Below are positions 33,306 to 41,207 of a stretch of 64,000 bases of DNA, in pieces (the stretch's first letter is position 1; each line of letters starts with the position of its first letter). Under the pieces are notes generated by a model. That model was not told the origin of the DNA, searched no databases, and saw only the letters and a program-made list of their open reading frames with translations. The stretch is from Halovulum dunhuangense (GTDB lineage: Bacteria; Pseudomonadota; Alphaproteobacteria; Rhodobacterales; Rhodobacteraceae), in assembly GCF_013093415.1 (NCBI RefSeq), contig NZ_JABFBC010000004.1, positions 36,151 to 100,150 on the forward strand, in the 5' to 3' direction. The translations under genes and the position numbers were made by a program.

Positions 33306-34579
33306 CCGTTCTCCAGCGCATCGAGGCGCAGGGCTGCGACTGCGACGCCGCAGGGCACCGGGCCGGGCTGATCAGCCTGGAAGAGGCGCTTGCACGGATC
33401 GAGACACATGTCTCGCCGGTGCCCGGCACGGGGGCTGTGCCGCTGCTCGGCGCGGCTGGCCGCGTCCTGGCAGAGCCGGTCCGCGCCAACACGATGACAC
33501 CGCCTTTCGACAATTCGGCGATGGACGGCTACGCTGTAAGCACCGCGGCCTTCGCGGGCGACGGTCCCTGGAGCTTTGCGGTCGCATCCCGCGTTCCGGC
33601 CGGTACGGCGCCCGTGGCTATGGTCGGCACGTCGCGCGTTGCGCGCATATTCACCGGCGCGCCCCTGCCAGCCGGCGCGGATGCCGTCATCGCGCAGGAA
33701 GCCGCCCACCTGTCCCACGACCGGGTGAGCTTCGACAGGTGCCCGCCGCGCGGTCTGAACATCCGCCGCGCAGGCGAGGACATGATGCCCGGCCAGGTGA
33801 TCCTTGCCCCCGGCGTCCGTCTTGGCCCACGCGAGATCGCGGCCTGCGCCGCCGCCGGGGTGGGCACGGTCGCGGTCCGGCGCAGGTTGCGCGTGGCCCT
33901 TCTGGTGACCGGCGATGAAATCGCCTGCGCCGAAAGCGGGCGTGACGACGCGCAGATATGGGACGTGAACACCCCCATGCTCATGGCCGCGATGCGCGAC
34001 CCGCAGGTCGAAGTGGTCCGGCTCGAACGTATCCCCGATCGCCGGGATGCGTTGATGCAGGGTCTGGCGCGCCGGATCGGGCGGGTCGATGTCATCGTCA
34101 CCACCGGGGGCGTTTCGGTGGGCGAGGAAGACCATGTGAAACCCGCCCTTCGGGCACTGGGCGGGGAAATCCACTTCAGCGGCGTCGCGATGAAGCCCGG
34201 CAAGCCCGTATCCTTCGGGCGCGTCGGCGCGACGCCCTGGCTGGGTCTGCCCGGCAACCCGCTTTCGGCCCTGGTCACCTGGCAGCTTTTCGGGGGCGCG
34301 CTGCTGCGCCGGCTGACCGGGCAGACGCCGCCCCGGGCGCGGCGGCTGGTCGTCACGGCGGTGCCGGTGCGCCGCAGGCCCGGCCGCTGCGAACTTCGCC
34401 CCGCGACGCTGGTGGGCTGCGATGCGCTGGGCCGCGAGGTCGTGCGGTTCGGGGATGCCACCCATTCCGCCCGGGTCGGATCGCTTGCGGCCGCCGATGG
34501 CCTGGTCCTTCTGCCCGCCGACCGCGACGTGCTGCCGACCGGCGCGCTTGTGGAGTTTCACCCTTTTTCCAATGCATGA
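33302..34579 (+). CDS. moeA: Molybdopterin molybdenumtransferase MoeA
   Basis: Inserts molybdate into adenylated molybdopterin during molybdenum cofactor synthesis, here presumably to supply NarG. It has 425 residues with the MoeA landmarks PPFDNSAMDGYA (about residues 67-78) and TTGGVSVGEEDHVKPAL (about 264-280), and LPGNPLSALVTWQLF further on. An N-terminal extension with CDCD precedes the usual start of homology. The ATG overlaps the carbonic anhydrase stop. No other cofactor genes (moaA, mobA) are in the window. Confidence 0.94.
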   Translation: MTVLQRIEAQGCDCDAAGHRAGLISLEEALARIETHVSPVPGTGAVPLLGAAGRVLAEPVRANTMTPPFDNSAMDGYAVSTAAFAGDGPWSFAVASRVPAGTAPVAMVGTSRVARIFTGAPLPAGADAVIAQEAAHLSHDRVSFDRCPPRGLNIRRAGEDMMPGQVILAPGVRLGPREIAACAAAGVGTVAVRRRLRVALLVTGDEIACAESGRDDAQIWDVNTPMLMAAMRDPQVEVVRLERIPDRRDALMQGLARRIGRVDVIVTTGGVSVGEEDHVKPALRALGGEIHFSGVAMKPGKPVSFGRVGATPWLGLPGNPLSALVTWQLFGGALLRRLTGQTPPRARRLVVTAVPVRRRPGRCELRPATLVGCDALGREVVRFGDATHSARVGSLAAADGLVLLPADRDVLPTGALVEFHPFSNA

Positions 34580-34589
34580 GGAGCAGGAC

Positions 34590-35111
34590 ATGCAACTGGC
34601 CTGGACAATGTCGCCTGGACGCGGGGACACCGATCTCATTCTTGCAACCCTTGCCTCGGACCTGGCCGCGCGCGGCGTCAGGGTCTGCGGCGCGGTGCAG
34701 ATCAACACCGAAAGGCCCGGTGCCGGCCCCTGCGACATGGACGTGCAGGTGCTGCCCGGCGGCCCCGTCCTGCGGATAAGCCAGAACCTCGGGCTCGAGG
34801 CGCGGGGGTGCCGTCTGGATCCGGCGGTGCTGGAGACGGCAGTCGGCCTGGTCTCGGCCCGGCTCGATGCGGGGGTGGACCTGCTCATCGTCAACAAGTT
34901 CGGAAAGCACGAAGCGGCGGGCCGCGGGTTTCGGGACGTGATCGCCGAGGCCATGGCGCTGGGCGTGCCCGTGCTTGTGGGTGTGAACGCCCTGAACCGT
35001 GCCGCGTTCGAGGATTTTGCCGGCGGGCTTGCGACCCGGCTGCCGCCCGAGGGGGCCGCGCTTGCGCATTGGGCGGAGCGGGTGTCGCGCAAGGCGGACC
35101 GGGCCGCCTGA
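34590..35111 (+). CDS. DUF2478 protein (second copy)
   Basis: A 173-residue paralogue of the DUF2478 protein at 17800. It has the family landmark NKFGKHEAAGRGFRDVI (about residues 99-115), an N-terminal GRGDTDLILATLASDL, and the CDMDVQVLPGG region. The start at 34590 is preceded by GAGGAGCAGG; an ATG at 34572 inside moeA is less likely. It is the last gene in the nar-moeA run. Pairing with moeA hints at a link to molybdenum cofactor or NarG maturation, but the family has no proven activity that I know of. Confidence 0.78.
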   Translation: MQLAWTMSPGRGDTDLILATLASDLAARGVRVCGAVQINTERPGAGPCDMDVQVLPGGPVLRISQNLGLEARGCRLDPAVLETAVGLVSARLDAGVDLLIVNKFGKHEAAGRGFRDVIAEAMALGVPVLVGVNALNRAAFEDFAGGLATRLPPEGAALAHWAERVSRKADRAA

Positions 35112-35281
35112 AGCGCCCGCGCGATCGGAACCGCGCCTGCATGCCCGTGCGGGGCGGTCCTGCGCGCGCTTGCCGGGGCGGGGGCGGATTTCGTCCCTGT
35201 CGGCGGTTGCTGCGAGGGAGCGGTGCGCGTAGCCGCCTGCGCGGGTCGTGGTGGCGGTGCCGGGCCGGGCCAGGCCGCGGT

Positions 35282-36013
35282 TCAGGCGGCGCTTGTCACG
35301 TCGCCGCTGGCGGGAAATCTTCCGCCAAAGGCATTGGTCAGCGCGCGCGCGGCAGGAAGAAGGTAGCCGACCTGCTTGGCGACATGGGCTTCCGTGAAGC
35401 GATCGAGCGGGCCAGAGATCGACAGCACCCCGACAACTTCGTCATCGTGCCCGAAAACGGGGGCGGCAACAGCCGCGCAGTCAGGGTCGGTTTCACCGAA
35501 GGAAACGGCATAGCCCTTTCGGCGGATGTCGTTGACCATCTCCGGCGGAAGATCCGGGACGTCGTCATGGGCCAGAAAGACCCGACCGGCCGCCCCATGC
35601 CGCAGTGGCAGAAGCAACCCGGTCTTGACGCGATCCAGTGTCGAATGCCCGGAATCGACCCTGAACAGGCACAGCCGCCGTTCCGCGTCGTGCCTGATGT
35701 AGAACGACGGGCTCTCGCTTCCCGCCGCGGTCATGCGCTCGAGGACGGGCATGATCCGTTCCTCCATGCGGCTGGCCCGCTGGTACATCGCGCCAAGGCG
35801 AAGAAGCATGGGGCCGAGCTGGTAGCGGCCATCGGCGAGCTGGATGATGTAGCCGTAGGCCTTCAGCGACTCGATCAGCCGAAGGGTCGTGCTCTTGTAC
35901 AGGCCGGTGCGCCGCGCAAGTTCCGAAACGGACAGCGGCTCCACCTCTCCGTCGAATGCGGAGAGGATGCTCAACGCCCGGTTCACCGCGGCCACACCTG
36001 TTTTCTCGTCCAC
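35282..36013 (-). CDS. IclR-family transcription regulator
   Basis: A 243-residue regulator with a winged helix-turn-helix (VNRALSILSAFD, LSVSELARRTGLYKSTTLRLIESL, about residues 10-60) and an effector-binding C-terminal domain (PVFGHDDEVVGVLSISGP). The GTG at 36013 follows GGGAGA; the longer open frame upstream has no family features. It is divergent from the aldehyde dehydrogenase/TRAP/amidase operon, and tandem palindromes lie in the shared promoter region. It probably controls that operon, with a substrate or product as effector. Confidence 0.88.
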   Translation of the reverse strand: MDEKTGVAAVNRALSILSAFDGEVEPLSVSELARRTGLYKSTTLRLIESLKAYGYIIQLADGRYQLGPMLLRLGAMYQRASRMEERIMPVLERMTAAGSESPSFYIRHDAERRLCLFRVDSGHSTLDRVKTGLLLPLRHGAAGRVFLAHDDVPDLPPEMVNDIRRKGYAVSFGETDPDCAAVAAPVFGHDDEVVGVLSISGPLDRFTEAHVAKQVGYLLPAARALTNAFGGRFPASGDVTSAA

Positions 36014-36109
36014 GAAAATTCTCCCGCTCAAGATAAAGTCGCCGATGATTTGTACCAACCCGGGGCCGGTGTGCAAAACGCTTGCATCGGCGCCAACTCT
36101 GCATAAAAT

Positions 36110-36142
36110 AGAACAGCGTTCTGCTAGATGGAACACCCTTCT
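36110..36142. promoter_or_regulatory. Tandem operator-like repeats between the IclR gene and aldehyde dehydrogenase
   Basis: AGAAC-AGC-GTTCT at 36110-36122 is a perfect 13-base palindrome. Exactly 20 bases later a related element, GAACACCCTTC, starts at 36131. The two GAACA half sites are thus two helical turns apart, as expected for an IclR-type tetramer. The elements lie about 100 bases from both divergent starts. Confidence 0.6.
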
Positions 36143-36237
36143 CCGAGTTTCCAGGGGCAGGGTACCGCGCCGCCCGCGGATTACCAACCGGTGAGAGCGT
36201 GGGCGGTGCCGCAAAAGGACAATGGAAGGAAGAATAC

Positions 36238-37716
36238 GTGGCAGAAAGCTATCAGATGCTCATCGGTGGCGAATGGACCGACGGCACCGGCGGGGAACGT
36301 CTCGACAGCTACAATCCCTTTACCCAGGAAGTCTGGGGGACCATTCCGCAGGCGACCGAACAGGATGTCGGCAACGCCATCGAGATCGCGCACCGGACCT
36401 TTCGCGAGCGTTGGCGCCATGTGAACGGGCGCGACAGGGCGGCGATGCTGAACAGGCTTGCCGACCTGATCGAGGAGAATGCGGAAGAGCTGGCGACGAT
36501 CGACAGCACCGACAATGGCAAGGTCATCCGCGAGACCCGATCCCAGATGCGCTTTGCCGCGCGCAATTACAGGTACTTCGCGGGTTACGCGGACAAGCTT
36601 CAGGGCAACACGATCCCGCTCGATAACGGGCAGATGTTCGATTACACGCTGGTCGAACCACTTGGTGTGGCTGTTCTCATCACCGCCTGGAATTCGCCGC
36701 TTCCGCTTCTCGCGAACAAGCTGGCGCCGGCGCTGGCAGCCGGAAACACGGTGGTCATCAAGCCCTCGGAACATGCGAGCCTGTCGACGCTGGCGTTCGG
36801 GAAGCTCATCGCGAAGGCGGGGTTCCCGGACGGCGTCGTGAACATCGTGACCGGGGACGGCCGGATCGGAAATGCGCTGACCGCCAATCCGCTTGTCCGC
36901 AAGATCAGCTTCACCGGCGGTTTGCCCACGGCGCGCAGGATACTGGAAAGCGCCGCCGCGCACCTGATCCCCGTGACGACCGAGCTTGGCGGCAAGTCGC
37001 CCAACATCATCTTTGCCGATGCGGATCTGAACGCCGCGGTGACCGGCGCGGTGGCCGGCGTGTTCGGCGCCTCGGGCCAGACCTGCATCGCCGGATCCCG
37101 CCTGCTGGTCCAGCGCGCGATCTATGATGAGGTATGCCGCCTGGTCGTGGAGAAGGTGCGGGGCATCAAGCTCGGCAATCCTCTTGATGAAACGACCGAG
37201 ATGGGACCGGTCGCGAACCGCGCCCAGCTCGACAAGATCCTTGCGATGATCCAGCAGGCCAGGGACGAGGGTGCGAACATCGCGGTCGGCGGCGCGAAGG
37301 CGAGCGGCCCCGCGCTCGAGGGTGGATATTTCGTGGAGCCGACGGTCATCGTCGATGTCGACCCGTCGCTGACGATCGCCCGCGAGGAAGTGTTCGGGCC
37401 GGTGCTGTGCATCATTCCGTTCGAGGACGAAGCCGACGCCGTGGCTATCGCGAACGCGACGGAGTACGGTCTTGCTTCGGGGGTCTGGACCAACGATCTG
37501 CGGCGGGCCCATCGCGTCGCGCGCGAGATCGAGGCGGGGCTTGTCTGGCTCAATACCTATCGTGCGTCCTATGTCGGTGCGCCCTTCGGCGGGACCAAGC
37601 TGTCCGGTCATGGCCGCGAACGAAGCTGGCATGCCCTGCTTGAGTACACTCAGGTGAAGAACGTGATGCTCGACCTTTCGGCCGAGGAGCGGGATCCATT
37701 CGCGATGAAGCTCTGA
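36238..37716 (+). CDS. NAD(P)-dependent aldehyde dehydrogenase
   Basis: Oxidises an aldehyde to the carboxylate; 492 residues, normal for the family. The GTG at 36238 follows GGAAGGA. The catalytic Glu is in TELGGKSPN and the catalytic Cys in GQTCIAGSR. The cofactor-loop motif reads FTGGLPTARRI, with Gly where most members have Ser. The C-terminal KLSGHGRERSWHALLEYTQVKNV is typical. It heads an operon with a TAXI-type TRAP transporter and an amidase, so the aldehyde could derive from an imported amine or amide. The substrate cannot be read from sequence. Confidence 0.92.
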   Translation: MAESYQMLIGGEWTDGTGGERLDSYNPFTQEVWGTIPQATEQDVGNAIEIAHRTFRERWRHVNGRDRAAMLNRLADLIEENAEELATIDSTDNGKVIRETRSQMRFAARNYRYFAGYADKLQGNTIPLDNGQMFDYTLVEPLGVAVLITAWNSPLPLLANKLAPALAAGNTVVIKPSEHASLSTLAFGKLIAKAGFPDGVVNIVTGDGRIGNALTANPLVRKISFTGGLPTARRILESAAAHLIPVTTELGGKSPNIIFADADLNAAVTGAVAGVFGASGQTCIAGSRLLVQRAIYDEVCRLVVEKVRGIKLGNPLDETTEMGPVANRAQLDKILAMIQQARDEGANIAVGGAKASGPALEGGYFVEPTVIVDVDPSLTIAREEVFGPVLCIIPFEDEADAVAIANATEYGLASGVWTNDLRRAHRVAREIEAGLVWLNTYRASYVGAPFGGTKLSGHGRERSWHALLEYTQVKNVMLDLSAEERDPFAMKL

Positions 37717-37757
37717 TGCCGATGGCTGGCGTCGCCCCGACCACGCATGGGCGGCGC

Positions 37758-37773
37758 GGGGGCTTCGGCCCCC
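37758..37773 (+). promoter_or_regulatory. UUCG hairpin upstream of the TAXI binding-protein gene
   Basis: GGGGGC-TTCG-GCCCCC forms a perfect six-pair stem with a stable UUCG tetraloop, 55 bases before the TAXI gene. It probably protects or defines the 5' end of a processed transcript. No T-run follows. Confidence 0.6.
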
Positions 37774-37828
37774 AAGAACCGAGGTGCCGGACCGGCGCCG
37801 AGAAAAGAACTTGAAGGAGGAGACCAAG

Positions 37829-38812
37829 ATGAACAAGCAGACACGCATCAATGTGCTGGCGTCCATGGCGCTTGTCGCGCCGCTTGCCTTCGGCGCGGCA
37901 GCACAGGCGCAGGTGTACCAGATCAGCATGCCGCTGGGCGGGACTTCCGGAACCTTTTACACGCAGGGCGCGGCGCTGGCCGACTTCATCAACGCGCGCG
38001 CGGATGGCATTCGCGTCGTGCCGTCGACTTCGGGCGGATCGGTCGAGAATATCCGGCTGGTCGGCAGCGGCCAGGCCGAATTCGGCATGGCGTTCGAAGG
38101 CCATATCTACGGCGCCTGGAGCGGCGTAGGCTTCGAGAAGCCCTACACCGAATACCGGATGGTCGGGCCGGCGCAGCAGACCTCGGGCTGGAACTTCATC
38201 GTCCTGGCCGACAGCGACATCCAGAGCGTGGCGGACCTTGCCGGTCGCGAATTCGTGCCCGGCGCTCCCGGCTCGGGTTCGGCGTCGGATGCCGACCTGT
38301 TCCTCGAGCATATCGGTGTCCGCGATCAGATCGACATAAGCTACTACAGCTGGGGCGAGCTGGGTCGGATGCTGACCGATGGCGATATCGAGGGCTTCAA
38401 CCGCACGGGCGGCGCGCCGGCCCCGTTCGCGACCGAGATCGATGCCACGCATCCGATCCGGGTGCTCGATCTGGAGGCCGAGATCGATGAGAGCGGCTTT
38501 CTCGAGGAGTTTCCGTTCTTCACGAAGCTGACCATCCCGGCCGGAACCTATTCCGGGCAGGAAGAGGATGCGGTGACCTACGCCCAGGGCGTGCAGTGGA
38601 TCGTGCACAAGGATGTGCCCGACGAGGCGGTCCGCGAGTTCCTCGAGCTTGCATACACCGAGGACGCCGCCGCACATCTTGACCGCGCATTCCCGCAGCA
38701 TGACCATCGCAACATGGAATGGCTGAAAACGGCCTATGTGCCGCTGCACCCCGCGGCCGCCGCTTTCTGGGCCGAGAAGGGCCTGGAAGTGCCGGAACCG
38801 GTCCAGCAGTAA
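37829..38812 (+). CDS. TAXI-family TRAP transporter binding protein
   Basis: Periplasmic receptor of 327 residues. A signal peptide ends at AAQAQV (about residue 29). The mature protein opens with YQISMPLGGTSGTFYTQGAALADFIN, typical of TAXI receptors, which bind organic acids or amino acids such as glutamate. The start at 37829 is preceded by GAAGGAGGAGA. It is followed by a large 13-bp hairpin and then the fused TRAP permease. The ligand is unknown; the operon's amidase suggests a nitrogen-containing or amide compound. Confidence 0.92.
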   Translation: MNKQTRINVLASMALVAPLAFGAAAQAQVYQISMPLGGTSGTFYTQGAALADFINARADGIRVVPSTSGGSVENIRLVGSGQAEFGMAFEGHIYGAWSGVGFEKPYTEYRMVGPAQQTSGWNFIVLADSDIQSVADLAGREFVPGAPGSGSASDADLFLEHIGVRDQIDISYYSWGELGRMLTDGDIEGFNRTGGAPAPFATEIDATHPIRVLDLEAEIDESGFLEEFPFFTKLTIPAGTYSGQEEDAVTYAQGVQWIVHKDVPDEAVREFLELAYTEDAAAHLDRAFPQHDHRNMEWLKTAYVPLHPAAAAFWAEKGLEVPEPVQQ

Positions 38813-38831
38813 CCCAGGGCCAATGCGCTTG

Positions 38832-38862
38832 CCGGCCACGGCGGTGCTGCCGCCGTGGCCGG
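38832..38862 (+). promoter_or_regulatory. 13-bp hairpin between TAXI receptor and TRAP permease
   Basis: CCGGCCACGGCGG (38832-38844) and CCGCCGTGGCCGG (38850-38862) pair perfectly around a TGCTG loop. It starts 20 bases after the receptor stop, with no T-run. Like the urtA-urtB hairpin it probably raises receptor over permease by mRNA stabilisation. Confidence 0.75.
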
Positions 38863-38912
38863 GCCCGGCCTGTCCGGGGCCCGAACAACAGCCTGCAAAC
38901 AGGGGGGGACGC

Positions 38913-40889
38913 ATGTCGCGATCCGCAGACAAGACAAGGAACGAGGCGCAAGCGGCGGCTTCAGGGGCGGAAGGCGAGACCGTGCTTCGCCCGCGCGACG
39001 GGGCGTTCGGGCTCCTGTTCTCTGCGATCGCGATCTTCTTCGCCGCCTTCTACCTTTATACGGCGGGGCCGTCCTTCTTCGGCCGGATCGGTGTCGGAAC
39101 CTATCGCGGAATGTTCCTGCTTCTTGCCATTCTGATGGTCTTCATGATCTATCCGTTTGGCCGAAAATCCGATCCGAGGCGTCCCACGCCGGTGGATCTG
39201 GCCCTGATAGCCATGACGGTCGTGTCGTTCGGCTATTTCGTGGTGGAGTTCGACGCCCTCGTCCAGCGCGTCGGATACTACACGGAGATGGATTTCTACA
39301 TGGCGTTGATGGCCACGATCGTCTCGTTCGAGGCGACGCGCCGCGTCATGGGCAGCATGCTGCCAGCCGTTGCGGTCATCTTCCTGCTTTACGCCGTATA
39401 CGGCAACCTTCTTCCCGAAAGCGTCTCGCATCGCGGGTACCCGTGGGGGCGCGTCTTGACCGACATGTTCACCCAGGAGGGGATGTTCGGCCTGGTCCTG
39501 AACGTGACCGCACAGTACGTCGTGCTTTTCGTCGTGTTCGGCGCCCTGATGAACCGTTTCGGCGCCGGGGATTTCTTCGTCCGGCTGCCCTTCGCGCTGA
39601 CCGCCGGCTATCGCGGGGGGCCCGCAAAGGCCGCGGTCCTGGGCAGCGGCATGATGGGCATGATCTCGGGCAGTGCGACGGCGAATACGGTCGCGACGGG
39701 CACCTTCACCATCCCGCTGATGATCAAGGCAGGCTACAAGCGGCATGTGGCCGGCGCCATCGAGCCCGCGGCATCCACGGGCGGCATGTTCATGCCGCCG
39801 ATCATGGGCGCCGGTGTGTTCATCATGGCCGAGATGATCCAGATGCCGTACACGCAGATCATGATAGCGGCCATCGTACCCGCTCTTCTCTACTTCTTCT
39901 CGGTGGCCGCGGTCGCCCATTTCGAGGCAGCCCGCGAAGACATCCCGATCCTGCCGAAGGAAGACCGCGAAAGCGCGTGGGAGATCTTCAAGCAGGGCTG
40001 GTACTACCTGCTTCCGATCTTCTTCGTCGTGTACCTGATGCTGACCGGCACCTCGCCATCGCGGGCGGTCTACTACACGGTTTTCCTGTTCCTTGCTGTC
40101 GCCATCGCCGCGCGGCTGATAAAGAAGCCCGCGGATGAAAGCTATGCCTCGGTCCTGAGGAAGTCCGGGGTCGATCTGATCAAGGGGCTCGAAGAGGGCG
40201 CGGTGAACTCGCTCGTGATCTCGGCCGTCGTCGGCACGGTCGGCATCATCCTGGGCATCGTGTTCCTCACGGGGCTCGGCTTCATCTTCACCACCTCGGT
40301 GATGCAGTTCACCTTCGGGCTTCTGCCTCTGGGGATCCTGCTGGCGCTGGCCAGTTCCTACATCCTGGGCATGGGGATGACGGTGACCTCGGCCTACATC
40401 CTGATGGCGATCCTGGTCGCTCCCGCGCTCGAGGTGATGGGGGTCAGCGCGCTGGCCGCGCACATGCTGGTGTTCTGGTACAGCCAGTCCTCGAACATCT
40501 CGCCCCCGGTCTGCATGGCGGCCTTTGCCGGCGCCTCGATCGCAAAGGCAAATCCGATGAAGACCGGGTTCACGGCGCTGAAGTTCTCGGCATTCCTGTT
40601 CGTGATCCCCGTCCTGTTTCTCTACACGCCGATCCTGATGCCCGAAGGGATGACCTTCGGCGCGGCGCAGGCGATGGTCACGTCCTTCATCGCCGTGATC
40701 GCGGCGGCGGCCGCCCTGTCGAACTTCATGCTGTGCCGCACCACCCTGCTCGAACGCGGGGCGCTCGTGACAAGCTCGGTGATACTTCTGTTCCCGCAAC
40801 TCATCCTGAACCTTGGGGGGCTGCTTCTGCTGGCGGGGGTCTACCTTGTCCAGAAGCGGCGCGTTGCAGGAAACATGGCCAAGGCATGA
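38913..40889 (+). CDS. Fused TRAP transporter permease (4TM/12TM type)
   Basis: Membrane permease of 658 residues driven by an ion gradient. The first part (residues 28-210) has about four or five helices of the small DctQ-like unit. The second part is the large DctM-like unit with AAVLGSGMMGMISGSATANTVATGTF (about 242-267) and EPAASTGGMFMPPIMGAGVF (about 285-304), both hallmark segments of TAXI-type fused permeases. The ATG at 38913 follows AGGGGGGG. It works with the receptor encoded upstream. Two hairpins follow before the next gene. Confidence 0.94.
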   Translation: MSRSADKTRNEAQAAASGAEGETVLRPRDGAFGLLFSAIAIFFAAFYLYTAGPSFFGRIGVGTYRGMFLLLAILMVFMIYPFGRKSDPRRPTPVDLALIAMTVVSFGYFVVEFDALVQRVGYYTEMDFYMALMATIVSFEATRRVMGSMLPAVAVIFLLYAVYGNLLPESVSHRGYPWGRVLTDMFTQEGMFGLVLNVTAQYVVLFVVFGALMNRFGAGDFFVRLPFALTAGYRGGPAKAAVLGSGMMGMISGSATANTVATGTFTIPLMIKAGYKRHVAGAIEPAASTGGMFMPPIMGAGVFIMAEMIQMPYTQIMIAAIVPALLYFFSVAAVAHFEAAREDIPILPKEDRESAWEIFKQGWYYLLPIFFVVYLMLTGTSPSRAVYYTVFLFLAVAIAARLIKKPADESYASVLRKSGVDLIKGLEEGAVNSLVISAVVGTVGIILGIVFLTGLGFIFTTSVMQFTFGLLPLGILLALASSYILGMGMTVTSAYILMAILVAPALEVMGVSALAAHMLVFWYSQSSNISPPVCMAAFAGASIAKANPMKTGFTALKFSAFLFVIPVLFLYTPILMPEGMTFGAAQAMVTSFIAVIAAAAALSNFMLCRTTLLERGALVTSSVILLFPQLILNLGGLLLLAGVYLVQKRRVAGNMAKA

Positions 40890-40892
40890 CGT

Positions 40893-40963
40893 CCTTGCAG
40901 GCTTGTGGCCTGCGGACAAGGGGCGCTTATGGGCCTGATCTTGCGCGCGCCTGCCGCGCGCAA
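40893..40963 (+). promoter_or_regulatory. Two hairpins between TRAP permease and AtzG-like gene
   Basis: GCAGGC-TTGTG-GCCTGC at 40897-40913 is flanked by CCTTG/CAAGG. TTGCGCGCG-CCTGC-CGCGCGCAA at 40941-40963 has a perfect 9-bp stem. No T-run follows either, so processing or stability of the downstream amidase message is more likely than termination. Confidence 0.65.
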
Positions 40964-41003
40964 CTCCGGCCGGACGCCGCACGGAAAAGGAGAAGAACGA
41001 CCG

Positions 41004-41207
41004 ATGTCTGCCGAAAACGACGATACCAGGCGCTGGTTCGACGCGCGGCTTCGCGCGCTCGGACTGGACCATCTCGACGCGCATGACCGGAACCGCCTGT
41101 GGCAGTCCCTGCTCAAGCAGCGGACCCTGTCCGAAAGCCTTGATGCGGATGTTGCACCGGCGACCGAACCGGCTGTCGTCTTTCAGGTTTCCGGAGATGT
41201 CTCATGA
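41004..41207 (+). CDS. AtzG-like small protein, probable amidase partner
   Basis: A 67-residue acidic protein starting MSAENDDTRR after GGAGAAG. A helical body is followed by a C-terminal EPAVVFQ segment. That layout, and its place directly before an amidase-signature enzyme with a four-base overlap, recall AtzG (DUF4089), the GatC-like subunit needed to stabilise AtzE-type amidases. The sequence match is weak by eye, so this is a hypothesis, but the reading frame, ribosome-binding site and coupling support a real gene. Confidence 0.6.
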   Translation: MSAENDDTRRWFDARLRALGLDHLDAHDRNRLWQSLLKQRTLSESLDADVAPATEPAVVFQVSGDVS

